From NCBI GenBank assembly GCA_036365455.1, contig JAWQUS010000030.1, forward strand, positions 6,138,001-6,202,000: a stretch of DNA of 64,000 bases. Reading direction: 5' to 3'. Below are positions 55,701 to 64,000 of this stretch, piece by piece (positions within the stretch are counted from its first letter, which is position 1; each line of letters opens with the position of its first letter). Position numbers and translations under genes: made by a program. The stretch comes from Macrosoma leucophasiata. Its lineage: Eukaryota; Arthropoda; Insecta; Lepidoptera; Hedylidae. The notes beneath the pieces were generated by a model that did no database searches, was not told the origin of the DNA, and saw only the letters and a list, made by a program, of their open reading frames with translations.

Positions 55701-55982
55701 ATTTTTTTTTATGTAATCGAAGTGGCAAACAAGCATCCAGTTCAAATTGATGTTAAGTGATGACTACAGCCTATAGACACCCACACAAAGACCACGGTCA
55801 AAATGCAGATGCGTTACCGCCCCTGAGGCCTAAGGTATTATGCCTCTGTGCCGGAAATTACAGGGCCGTACATTACCACCTGACCGGAACACGATAGTGC
55901 TGAACACTACCATTTAGCGGCAAGTATATAATGTAATGCGGTGGTGCCTACGCCCGCGAGCTTCGTCACTGGAGCTCTACTC
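55701..55982 (-). repeat. Family A repeat, best-preserved copy
   Basis: Runs from a T8 (A8 on its own strand) and ATGTAATCGAAGTGGCAAAC through ATTACCACCTGACCGGAACA to TCGTCACTGGAGCTCTAC. All blocks are present with few changes. Confidence 0.92.
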
Positions 55983-56464
55983 TACTCTATTCTAGCTCCA
56001 GTAGTCACATCCAAAAATTTATAATGTGAAGATGTAGTGATATGTTTATGTTATCTTCTTATACTGTGGCACAAGAGGCGGCTGCACTGTCTGCAAAGTT
56101 AGTTCAGCGTGTCTACATAGTTCTTCAAGACAAATAGACATTGTAAATAACGTCTCCCAAATTATAGCTTTGTTCGCAGTATTTCGGCGAGATAGTTTGG
56201 AGATTTTCTGCTCTCACTAGTTTTCATGTACCCAACTTCCAATAGATAAAAGCCATAGAGCCATAGCACACGGGCCACCGGCCGACCTGAAAGGAGTATC
56301 CATTATCCGTTTATTACCGATGCAAAACAGTCTGTCATTGCGGGGGGAAATTTGTGTGACACACACACGCACACAACAAAACTCGTCTATTACTACGAAA
56401 CTCACACCTTGACTTTAACAAAATAATAGGTTGGGGAAAAAGTCTTTTCGCATTAAAGTATGTA

Positions 56465-56838
56465 ATAAATAATAATAATAATGGCAACCCATTATACGTC
56501 CCACTGCTGGGCACGAGTCTCTCCCCTTTTTTTTGGGGGGAGGCCTGGAGCTTACTCCACCACGCTGCTCCAATGCGGATTGGTGGAGGTGGGTGGGTTA
56601 GTGGCCAACCCACTGTCGGATGTTTTCAAACCGCCCATTAGGCCTCCGACAAGGTTTAACGACTGCTATCCATCGATAGCAACCGGGACCGACGGCTTAA
56701 CGTGCCCTCCGAAGCACGGAAACGCGCATTTAATTTGCCACTAGCGGTCACCCATCACACTACCCGACCGCGCCCGTAGTGCTTAACCGAGCAGATCGCT
56801 TACGATCTACACCAGCCGCTGGGCCATGCGCGCTTCGC
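56465..56838 (-). mobile_element. 5S rRNA-derived SINE, complete
   Basis: A perfect 12-bp TSD TTAAAGTATGTA (56453-56464, 56839-56850) fixes its ends. On the minus strand the head reads GAAGCGCGCATGGCCCAGCG, then GATCTGCTCGGTTAAGCACT, CGGGCGCGGTCGGG and GTGATGGGTGACCGCTAGTG. These align in order and spacing with the 5S rRNA internal promoter: box A (GTTAAGC), intermediate element (GGGCGCGGT) and box C (GATGGGTGACC). A ~200-bp body follows. The 3' tail is GTGCCCAGCAGTGGGACGTA..(ATT)n, resembling the end of LINE Z. It is not a 5S gene because the 5S 5' and 3' stems are missing. Confidence 0.88.
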
Positions 56839-56993
56839 TTAAAGTATGTATGAACTTGTAATAAAATCTCTTTGACTGTAGTATTTGTATCTGGCTGGTT
56901 TTGATATCATGGAAAGTTCAAATTTTAAAGAACATAATTCCAAATTTAAATTAGGCAAATGTGTGATTTTCATTTGTTTTTCGTACTGTCAAG

Positions 56994-57992
56994 ATGAGTG
57001 AATCTAATGAAGAAATTCGATACATTTTAAAATTTTACTACAAAAAAGGTAAAAATGCAACGCAAGCCACGAAAAAAATTTGCGATGTTTATGGACCTAG
57101 TGCAGTGTCTGTGAGAATAGCACAAATTTGGTTTAAGCGTTTTCAATCCGGAAATTTTGATGTCAAAGATGCACCTCGCTCTGGTCGCCCTATTACGGAT
57201 AAAATGGATGCCATTTTTAAAAAAGTGGAGTAAGATCGACATATCAGTAGTTACGACGTAGCTGAAGAACTGAGAATTAATCACAAAACAGTTTTGGCGC
57301 ATTTGAAAAAAGCTGGGTACAAAAAATAGCTCGATATTTGGGTACCTCACGAGCTCACTGAAAGAAACCTAATGAACCGTGTACTCATTTGTGATTCTTT
57401 ATTACTGAAGCTGATAACTGGTGATGAAAAGTGGATCACGTACGACAAGAACGTGCGAAAAAGGTCGTGGTCAAAGGCCGGTCAGGCTTCACAGACTGTG
57501 GCGAAACCCGGGTTAACTCGCAATATGGTGATGTTGTGTGTGTGGTGGTGTTGGAAGGGCATTATTCATTATGAGCTATTACCACCAGGCAGGACTATCG
57601 ATTCTGAACTCTACTGCGAACAACTGATGTGATTAAAGCAAGAAGTTGAGAGAAAGCGGCCGGAATTGATCAACAGAAGGGGTGTGGTGTTTCATCATGA
57701 TAACGCTAGACCTCACACATCTGTAGCCAATCAGCAAAAATTAAGAGAGTTTGGCTGGGAGGTGTTAATGCATCCGCCGTATAGTCCTGACCTTGCACCT
57801 TCAGATTTCCACCTGTTTCGGTCTCTTCAGAATTCTTTATGCAATGTTAGGTTAACATCACGAGAGAACTGCCAAATCCATTTGTCGCGGTATTTTGATG
57901 AGAAGTCCCAAAATTTTTATAGCAATGGGATCATGTCCCTACCTACAAGATGGCAAAAGGTTATCGAACAAAATGGTACATACATACTTTAG
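56994..57992 (+). pseudogene. mariner transposase with three in-frame stops
   Basis: One reading frame of 333 codons, interrupted by TAA 57231-57233, TAG 57327-57329 and TGA 57630-57632, without frameshifts. The N-terminus (MSESNEEIRYILKFYYKKGK ... IWFKRFQSGNFDVKDAPRSG) is the helix-turn-helix DNA-binding region. The catalytic triad is present: TGDEKW, HHDNARPH and YSPDLAPSD, with exactly 34 residues between the last two Asp. About 10 residues usually found between CDSLL and ITGDEKW are missing (in-frame deletion), which fits the short length. The start is the ATG after the left inverted repeat and SINE. The protein would cut and paste the element at TA sites; this copy is dead. Confidence 0.93.
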
Positions 57993-58327
57993 TTAAATTT
58001 AAATAAACTATATTAAAAAATGTTTTGAATTATCTTAAAAAATGCGAAGAAACTTTTTCCCCAACCTTATACATGAACAATTTCACGCACATATTAAAAC
58101 ATCTCGGCCCACTTGGGCTTGTACTTTGATAGAGGACAAAGCCTGCATTTGTCTACTCCCCTGCGGTCCTCCGCGGCCGGTGGCCCGTGTTGCACTATGG
58201 TAAAAGCTGATGAATAATTTATACGCTTAACTAAATTTGATTGCTGTCATTATTGATATCAAATAACAATTCAGATAGATTTTGTATCTGATATCATTGT
58301 TACTGATTTTTGAACGGCTCATTATTC

Positions 58328-58570
58328 AAAGAATGTCGAATGAGCGAATGACTAAACAGATATACAATGCGAATGTGGATGGTTGCAGAGGCCCAGGAAG
58401 ACCAAGGCTGACCTACCATGACCAAATAGGTCGAGTTCTGTCTGATGGTGGTGAGAATGATGAAGGTAGACGAGGCACGAGAGGTTTGTCAGAACCGGGA
58501 TGTCTGGCGCTCTACACTCTCTGCCTACCCCGTTAGGGACCTGGCGTGAAGATACATACATACATACATA
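58328..58570 (+). mobile_element. LINE X 3' end, 5'-truncated, internally deleted
   Basis: 8-bp duplication CATTATTC at 58320-58327 and 58571-58578. Encodes RMSNERMTKQIYNANVDGCR and GPGRPRLTYHDQIG; about 15 codons are then missing relative to 35.8 kb. Ends GACCTGGCGTGAAG plus (ATAC)n. Confidence 0.9.
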
Positions 58571-58655
58571 CATTATTCCTGTCAATCGACCTCCTGGAAC
58601 CTAATCTTGGGTAATGCGGCGTTATCACTGAGTAAATGCTGTTTTGACTGTCATG

Positions 58656-59417
58656 ATTTTTTTTGTTGTAATGAAGTGGGATACATACAAACAGTTCATA
58701 TTTACGGTAAGTGATCAATGCTCATTTACATTGATCACTAATCTAATTGATCACTGAAGCCTAAGGGTGAGATTCACAGACCGTACTACGACTTTACTTT
58801 CAAGCAAAGTACCCTTCGAACTGTCAAATCCCATCCCACTGTACTGACAGTTCTAAGCATACTTTGCTCAAAGTAAAGTCGTAATGCGGTCTGTGAATCT
58901 CAACATTAGTTGCAATGCCTCTGTGGCGGCAATTACATTGTATTGTGCATTATCAATTGTCAGGACCACCGGAACACGATATCAAAGAATTGTCAATTAG
59001 AAGAGCCTCTGCCCTCTGGTACAGGCATTTTACAATGCTTAAAACTCCAACCTATTTGTGTCATGTAAGATTTTTTGATATTGAAATAAAGATTATTAAA
59101 GATAACACTATCATCAGAGAATATGTAATAATACTACGTATAGAATGGACTCTTCGACGTCCCGCCCGATTTCCCCGCATCACCCAACCACCTCCCCTCT
59201 TATGGGTGACGGTTGGTATTTTCTACGTGCTACGCACACAGGTGCATGTGTAAATAATACACATCACTGATTGATGTATGTGTAATAGAGACCAAATTAA
59301 GCGTTTGTATGGAATTTTGGCGGAGTGTCCGCGGTGTGCTATCATTTAGCGGCAAGTAGATTAAATAATACGGTGATGCCTACGTCCGCGAACTCCGACA
59401 CTGGAGCTCTACCACAA
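58656..59417 (-). repeat. Family A repeat split by two insertions
   Basis: 3' part 58656-58765, middle 58905-58982 (TTGCAATGCCTCTGTG.CGG; GGACCACCGGAACACGATA) and 5' part 59330-59417 (CATTTAGCGGCAAGTAG to CACTGGAGCTCTACCAC). A MITE fills the first gap and ~345 bp of unassigned sequence the second. Confidence 0.75.
58768..58902. mobile_element. Foldback MITE inside family A
   Basis: Inverted ends TGAGATTCACAGACCG and CGGTCTGTGAATCTCA, continuing inward as TACGACTTTACTTT / AAAGTAAAGTCGTA and GCAAAGTA / TACTTTGC. Confidence 0.85.
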
Positions 59418-60071
59418 GGATACCATGACAAATTAGGGATCGGTACAAAGAGACGTCGACTGGATACAAGAAACAGATGAACTATGGCAGATGTATATTA
59501 AATTACAATAAAAAAAGCAATCTTAACTACACATAGACAAAAACATTAATAGTTATTTAAATCATTTTTTTTTTCATTTTGAGCGTGTAATTTTTTTTTA
59601 TTTCGAGTGTTGTAAAATTCTTCCATTGGAACATCAATTAACGAAATAGGCAATAACCCTCGCCACCTACATTGATCGCAGTCCTTGGAGTCGCCCACGA
59701 CATATACGTGATCTCGATTACAATGAGACACCATAAACGACTTTTTTTTTCGACCGTTGGCAATGGAATGTGATGCAAAAACGACAGTAAAAACATCAAC
59801 ACGTGGCAATGGGATGGAGGGCACATGCTTTATTCATTACCGGCTTCGAAGTGATAACAATTTGAATTTGAATGTTCGGTTTGTTCAATGAAGCTGTCTA
59901 TGGAACAAAAATAAAAAAATAAAAGAAAATTGGAACTGTTGACGGCGAATATACTATTAGTTTGGCAGTGCATACACACAAATAAACTTCAGATAAAATA
60001 TGAGTATGTAATTTAGATTTAAAAAAATAATAAAGGAGATTTTTTTAAAGAATATACTTCCTTTTTGTTTT
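59418..60071. other. No gene supported
   Basis: Unassigned A+T-rich; overlapping minus frames at 59546-59826 show no domain. Confidence 0.4.
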
Positions 60072-60493
60072 TTTATGTGACGAAGGTGGCAATCAAGCAT
60101 CCAGTTCCAGTCATCCAGTAAGTGATGACTGCAGCCTATAGACATTCAAATAAGCATACAGTTCATATTAATGGTAAGTAAATAAACTCTAGCGCGCATC
60201 TACAGACGCGGTCGGGTGGTTGGCCACTAATTTGTATCTCTACCAACCTGAATTGGAGCAGCGTGGTGGAGTAAGCTCCAGGCCTAATCCCAAAAGGGGA
60301 GAGACTCGTGCCCAGCAGTGGGACATTGCAAAGGTTGCCATTATTATTATTATTAAATAAATTCTGTGACCTATAGACATCTACATAAAAATGTGATTTC
60401 AATACATGTGTTGCCACTCCCAAGGCCTCTGTGCCAGAAATCACAGGGCGGTACAGTGCCACCTGACCGAAATACGATAACGCTGTACACTGG
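60072..60493 (-). repeat. Family A repeat(s) with nested SINE
   Basis: TTTTTATGTGACGAAGGTGG and GATGACTGCAGCCTATAGAC, then a second start (AAATAAGCATACAGTTCA), and after the SINE ACATGTGTTGCCACTCCC to CCACCTGACCGAAATACGAT. This is probably two overlapping or duplicated copies. Confidence 0.7.
60188..60351 (+). mobile_element. 5S-derived SINE, deleted head, complete tail
   Basis: GCGCGCATCTACAG then GCGGTCGGGTGGTTGGCCAC, TTGGAGCAGCGTGGTGGAG, GTGCCCAGCAGTGGGACATT and (ATT)n. Most of the 5S-like head is missing. Flanking AAATAAA on both sides may be the TSD. Confidence 0.78.
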
Positions 60494-60654
60494 TAGTTAT
60501 CGTAGTAGGATTTATCGCAGAATATGGCTGTTTTGTTATGTTCTACGGTTTTTCCTCACAAAACATGTGTACACTCACACGCAACATTTTGTCGCAATTT
60601 CAATGATAATTAAAAAAAAAAAAAACAAATTTAAGCTGATGTATGTAAGTTATA

Positions 60655-60815
60655 ATTTCTGACAAAAGACGTCCACTGCTGAACAAAGCCCCCCACCCAA
60701 AGGTTGCCACAACGAACGGTCCTGGGCTGCCCTCATCCAGCGATTATCCGCGACCTTCACCAGGTCGTCGGTCCATCTTGTGGGAGGCCTGCCTACGCTT
60801 CGTTTTCCTGCATGT
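60655..60815 (-). mobile_element. LINE Z 3' end fragment
   Basis: GACGTCCACTGCTGAACAAA on the plus strand, with the minus strand encoding GKRSVGRPPTRWTDDLVKVA, DNRWMRAAQDRSLWQPLG; this is the C-terminus of an RTE-like LINE. Confidence 0.85.
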
Positions 60816-61396
60816 AAGTTAAGCCATATGGTAATACCAAGTATGCAAGTTACACTGATATGGGAGGAGGATGCTGCCTTAGCCATCTTAAGAGTCAAAG
60901 TAGCGAAGTCTCTGTGATTTAATTTGGCCGATGATATTTGGCCCTGCCACCAGATGTTCCATTTCTTTATTATGTCTACTCTGCCAGATTCCTTTCTCAT
61001 CCCGAACAGCGCCTAGAATTTCAAAGACTGGCGAGAGACAGCGAAGAACCGACAAAAATTGCGCATTCTAGTATCGGAGGTCAAGACTCATTTTGGGTCA
61101 GAGCGCCAATATCACCAAATAGTGTTCATCTGTTTGAACGAAATAAGCTCTGGATCTATCAGTGGGGTATGAAAATAAGTTGTCTATGATTGTGCTACTT
61201 TCTGAAACTATTAATATATTAACAAAACAACCCGTAAGCGGTCGGTATCACGGGTACCAATTTGGAAACTTATAGAAGTCTGTAATCGCTTATAGTCAAT
61301 CAAAAACGTTGAATTATAAGACTTAATTTAATTTTGGAAAAAACATGTACGATTATGTTTTTAACGTGACAACGTTTTATAATTAAAAAGGCTGTT
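60816..61396. other. No gene supported
   Basis: Some LINE-like phrases at 60985-61040 but no defined element. Confidence 0.35.
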
Positions 61397-61804
61397 ACAC
61401 GACACGGTATTCAGGGTCCGGCAGGGTGGCCTCGCACCGGGTTGCCGCTTATTACACTATCCGGTCGACAGCCCCCTAACTCAGTCACAGTACAAATATG
61501 AACAGTATGAAAACTACATACAAAACGGTGAAACGGCGCAATCACACAAGCGTATCAACGAGGCCACTAAGTGGTTTTCGCGGTGCTGCTCCGAGTCACT
61601 CGCTACTCGAGCGTCGATGCGCGTGTTTGTGTGTGTGCGTTTAACGTTTTATACGTCGTTTCCATACTGTTCATATTTGTACTGTGTGTAGTTAGGGCAT
61701 TAGGCTGACAGGGCCGCTCCGGTCGCCCTAATTAGGGTCCTCACTCCCTAAATGTTATTACACTACCCTGACCCTTGCTATCGTACCCTGAATACCGTGC
61801 CGTT
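61397..61804. mobile_element. MITE F2 with nested MITE F1
   Basis: Inverted ends GACACGGTATTCAGGGT and ACCCTGAATACCGTGCC; sub-terminal TATTACACTA.CC repeated inverted. F1 sits in the middle (next entry). Confidence 0.8.
61486..61686. mobile_element. Foldback MITE F1, second copy
   Basis: CACAGTACAAATATGAACAG and GTTCATATTTGTACTGTG ends; same inverted GAAACGGCGC core as 12856-13068. No clear TSD. Confidence 0.82.
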
Positions 61805-62029
61805 TAATAAGTCTATAAATCGACCAGGGCCGGCTGCAACCAAGAAAAAATCTCACTTTACAACTGAGCTGAGCGTGCAAGCGAGAGCGCGGGACAAGCG
61901 ATAAAGAGGCACTGAAATACAGTGCAATATTATAATAATCAATTCTTCATGTCTCCACGACAAGTTAATACAATACAAGGCACAGTACTTCGAGCCTGCG
62001 AAAGAGACGATCGGCTCGTTTCCACTTCG

Positions 62030-62222
62030 TAGAGCGTTATTTCTGTTGCACACTGCCTACGTAAGCACAGACAGTCCGGTATTGGTCAAAACTTGATCAA
62101 ATTGGTCGACAAACGTCAAATATACGGTGCGAAAGAGATAACGCTCTACAGACCCGAAATAAGCCGAAGTCTCCTTCCTAGGCTCGATGTGCAATATTTA
62201 TTGTTGAGCACTGTATCCAATT
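62030..62222 (-). repeat. Family G repeat
   Basis: TTGACCAATACC-type phrase, AAAGAGATAACGCTCTACAG, AGTCTCCTTCCTAGGCTCG and GTGCAATATTTATTGTTG. An extra GTAGAGCGTTATTTCT at 62031 makes this copy partly self-complementary. Confidence 0.72.
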
Positions 62223-62658
62223 GAAGTTGTAAAATTGTTTTTTTAATCTGACATCTGAGAAGGGTTAATAGTTGACATGAGTGTGAGTGCAATTGGCGTG
62301 ACAGACAAATGACCGAGCAGTCAGACACAATAAAACGACATCGCTTTCCTAGTCCGGGAGCTGATGATAGATTAGAAAAATATTAGGCATCGAACCGACA
62401 AAGCTTCTGCATTCAAATCGGTGGCAAATGAAAACAATAAAACTTTTATCACTACTATTACCAGATATATTAGACAATGCGGTGGTTCCAACGCGCTCGT
62501 GTCTCACTTCTCTGGAACCCCGATCACTTTACCCAAAAACCATTCACAGCTGGACAAAAAAGCCTTTCCAAAGGATGCTTACAACAGGATTGTGTCTAAT
62601 TTTGAAGAAACATACCGCTTGGCATGCCGCCGATTGGCGATCGTAGTGGCGGTAGTTT
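62223..62658. other. No gene supported
   Basis: Weak LINE Z-like phrase (ACAGCTGGACAAAAAAGCC at 62547); otherwise unassigned. Confidence 0.35.
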
Positions 62659-62902
62659 TACTGGTGGTAGAGCTCCAGTGACGGAGCTCGCGGGCGTAGG
62701 CACCACCGCATTACCAGATTTACTTGCCGCTCAATGGTAGTGTTCAGCACTATCGTGTTCCGGTCAAGTGGTAATGTACGGCTCTGTAATTTCCGGTACA
62801 GAGGCATAACACCTTAAGCCTCAGGAGTGGTAATGCATCTGCATTTTGACCTTGGTCTTCGTGTAAGTGTCTATAGGCTGCAGTCATCACTTAACCACCC
62901 AC
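62659..62902 (+). repeat. Family A repeat, near full length
   Basis: TACTGGTGGTAGAGCTCCAG to GCAGTCATCACTTAACCAC; lacks only the last ~40 bp. Confidence 0.92.
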
Positions 62903-62924
62903 TTCAAAAAAAAGTTATATCGCG

Positions 62925-63060
62925 AGACGCTGCTGCTCATACCGCGTTGGAATGGTTTGACTGCCATTATTCGACTGACTGAATGCACCAGCGGAAGAAT
63001 TCTCCGCCACTATCGAGTGTCGTGACCGTCACATTCCGACACGGCTGCCTTATTAAACTG
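62925..63060 (-). repeat. Family P repeat
   Basis: CGCGAGACGCTGCTGCTCAT, GGAATGGTTTGACTGCCATT and GGAAGAATTCTCCGCCACTA: the inverse of 54195-54405. Confidence 0.75.
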
Positions 63061-63517
63061 GAACCCTACCAACAGTGAAAACCCGTAGTCTAAAATACCT
63101 TCTCCAAATTTGCCAACAGCTCTTCATCTACCATTGATTGATTGCAAAAGTTCTCGGTTGCAAGTTAACAACTAATTACGCTGAACAATTTAATTGATTT
63201 CAAATGAAGATTACAGTTTATTGAACCAATACTGTTCTTGTTTGTATGTTTTGTTTTCCTTTCGCGGACACACACAGTGTTGTTGTTTGGTAGAACTATG
63301 AAAAAAGAAAAAGCCTGTATGTCGCTAGATGTTACTATAAGCCAATGAGCTTATAATATAATATCATTGCTATAAGCTAGGTGTATCGTTTTAAACAGTT
63401 GAATCGGTAGGAATTGATGATTGAAAATGGCATCAAATTAGCTAGTCCATACTAGCGACTGTTTCTGGTACCTAATGTGTACCTAATTTTCTTTCGTTTT
63501 AAAGTAAACTGAAGCCC
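63061..63517. other. No feature recognised
   Basis: Unassigned A+T-rich. Confidence 0.45.
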
Positions 63518-63604
63518 AATTTCGCCTTCAGGTCTCCCCCAAACAAAAATTTCTGCTCCACCAAAGCAGAAATTTTTGTTTGGGGGAGACCTGAAGGCGA
63601 AATT
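63518..63604. repeat. Perfect 40-bp hairpin, 7-nt spacer
   Basis: Arms 63518-63557 and 63565-63604 are exact complements around CCACCAA. The phrase ATTTCTGCTCCACCA recurs at 63663-63677 as a direct partial copy. Confidence 0.92.
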
Positions 63605-64000
63605 TACTATAAAACAACTTAGTTACCTTTATTCCATAACAAAGTTTCAAAAAGCTTCAAACATTTCTGCTCCACCACGGCATGATTTTACTTTTTTTAA
63701 ACGAAAGTAAATAAGCTGTAGACACCAAAGATAAGTAATAATTAGGTAGCATCTGTGTCTGCAAAATGACTAACAAACAGATAAACTAAAAATACACCAA
63801 TGCGTGGACCGTCCACCCCCGGAGCGACGAGTATGGTCTTGCAACTTCAAAATGTCATATGCAATACATTGCTGTTTTGTACAATAAATTTGTACTCGAT
63901 TTTTTTTTAAAAGGGAGAGATAGAAGCATTTATATAGTAGGTAGGTACATTCTTTATTCAAGCTTTCATCCATGAATTATTTTTTGTCTGTTTTGCCCCC
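63605..64000. other. No feature recognised
   Basis: Unassigned A+T-rich. Confidence 0.45.

Larger units (their letters stand above)
56426..58069 (+). mobile_element. mariner transposon (with nested SINE)
   Basis: TA duplications at 56424-56425 and 58070-58071. Terminal inverted repeats AGGTTGGGGAAAAAGTCTTT..CGCATT and AATGCG..AAACTTTTTCCCCAACCT. Without the SINE the element is about 1.26 kb, normal for mariner. It encodes an inactive D,D34D transposase. The subfamily is not assigned. Confidence 0.93.
56254..58199. mobile_element. M1 MITE carrying a mariner
   Basis: Ends CATAGAGCCATAGCACACG and CCCGTGTTGCACTATG; flanks ATAAAAGC (56246-56253) and GTAAAAGC (58200-58207), 7 of 8 matching. M1 sequence runs to 56425 and resumes at 58070, so a mariner has split it at a TA. 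Confidence 0.88.

Noticed and set aside
56720..56838. 5S rRNA gene
   Set aside because: Only the internal promoter region is 5S-like; the terminal stems are missing and a SINE body and tail follow.
57027..57350. Minus-strand frame across the mariner transposase
   Set aside because: Antisense shadow of a frame with clear transposase motifs.

Overview
This window is A+T-rich eukaryotic DNA, almost certainly from a moth or butterfly (Lepidoptera). The evidence is the repeat content: Lep1-type Helitron ends (5' TC..ATTATAAATGCGAAAG, 3' CGCGGGC..CAGCTAGT), a tRNA-derived SINE with a long conserved body, CR1-like 3' tails of the GTTTGCC..CATAAAA type, several RTE/Jockey-like LINE 3' ends, a mariner, and many hAT- and Tc1-like MITEs. 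I found no convincing single-copy host gene. The window reads as intergenic or intronic DNA built from nested transposons. One weak TATA/initiator-like signal near 49.56 kb is the only hint of host transcription. Family names are from memory of conserved motifs; no database was searched, and most repeat boundaries are good to about 5-15 bp unless a target-site duplication (TSD) fixes them.

Layout. 1-766: about seven tandem copies of a 112-bp unit that carries the Helitron 3' hairpin in both orientations. 767-5993: a nearly complete Jockey-clade LINE (ORF1 with three CCHC knuckles, ORF2 with AP endonuclease and reverse transcriptase, poly(A) tail). Its ORF1 is damaged at both ends. 6-29 kb: LINE fragments, three tRNA-SINE families, foldback MITEs, an R2/R4-type LINE C-terminus at about 22 kb and many copies of one interspersed repeat (here called family A). 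30-44 kb: hAT-like MITEs with clear TSDs, a G-rich minisatellite at 33.7-34.2 kb, a LINE fragment with a YADD box, and a Helitron (40.9-42.6 kb) that holds a ~1.5-kb palindrome which in turn holds a LINE insertion. 44-64 kb: 5S rRNA-derived SINE copies, an M1 MITE family with 8-bp TSDs, and a three-layer nest at 56.25-58.2 kb (MITE > mariner > 5S-SINE).

How the parts relate. The LINEs could have supplied reverse transcriptase for the SINEs: the 5S-SINE tail resembles the end of the RTE-like LINE here called Z, and family A ends like lepidopteran CR1 LINEs. The MITEs are non-autonomous and need transposases not present here; the only transposase gene, in the mariner, has three in-frame stops. 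The most unusual observations are the 5S-rRNA-derived SINE, the bidirectional Helitron-hairpin satellite beside a young LINE, and recurrent perfect inverted duplications with short spacers, two of which lie inside otherwise recognisable LINE sequence.
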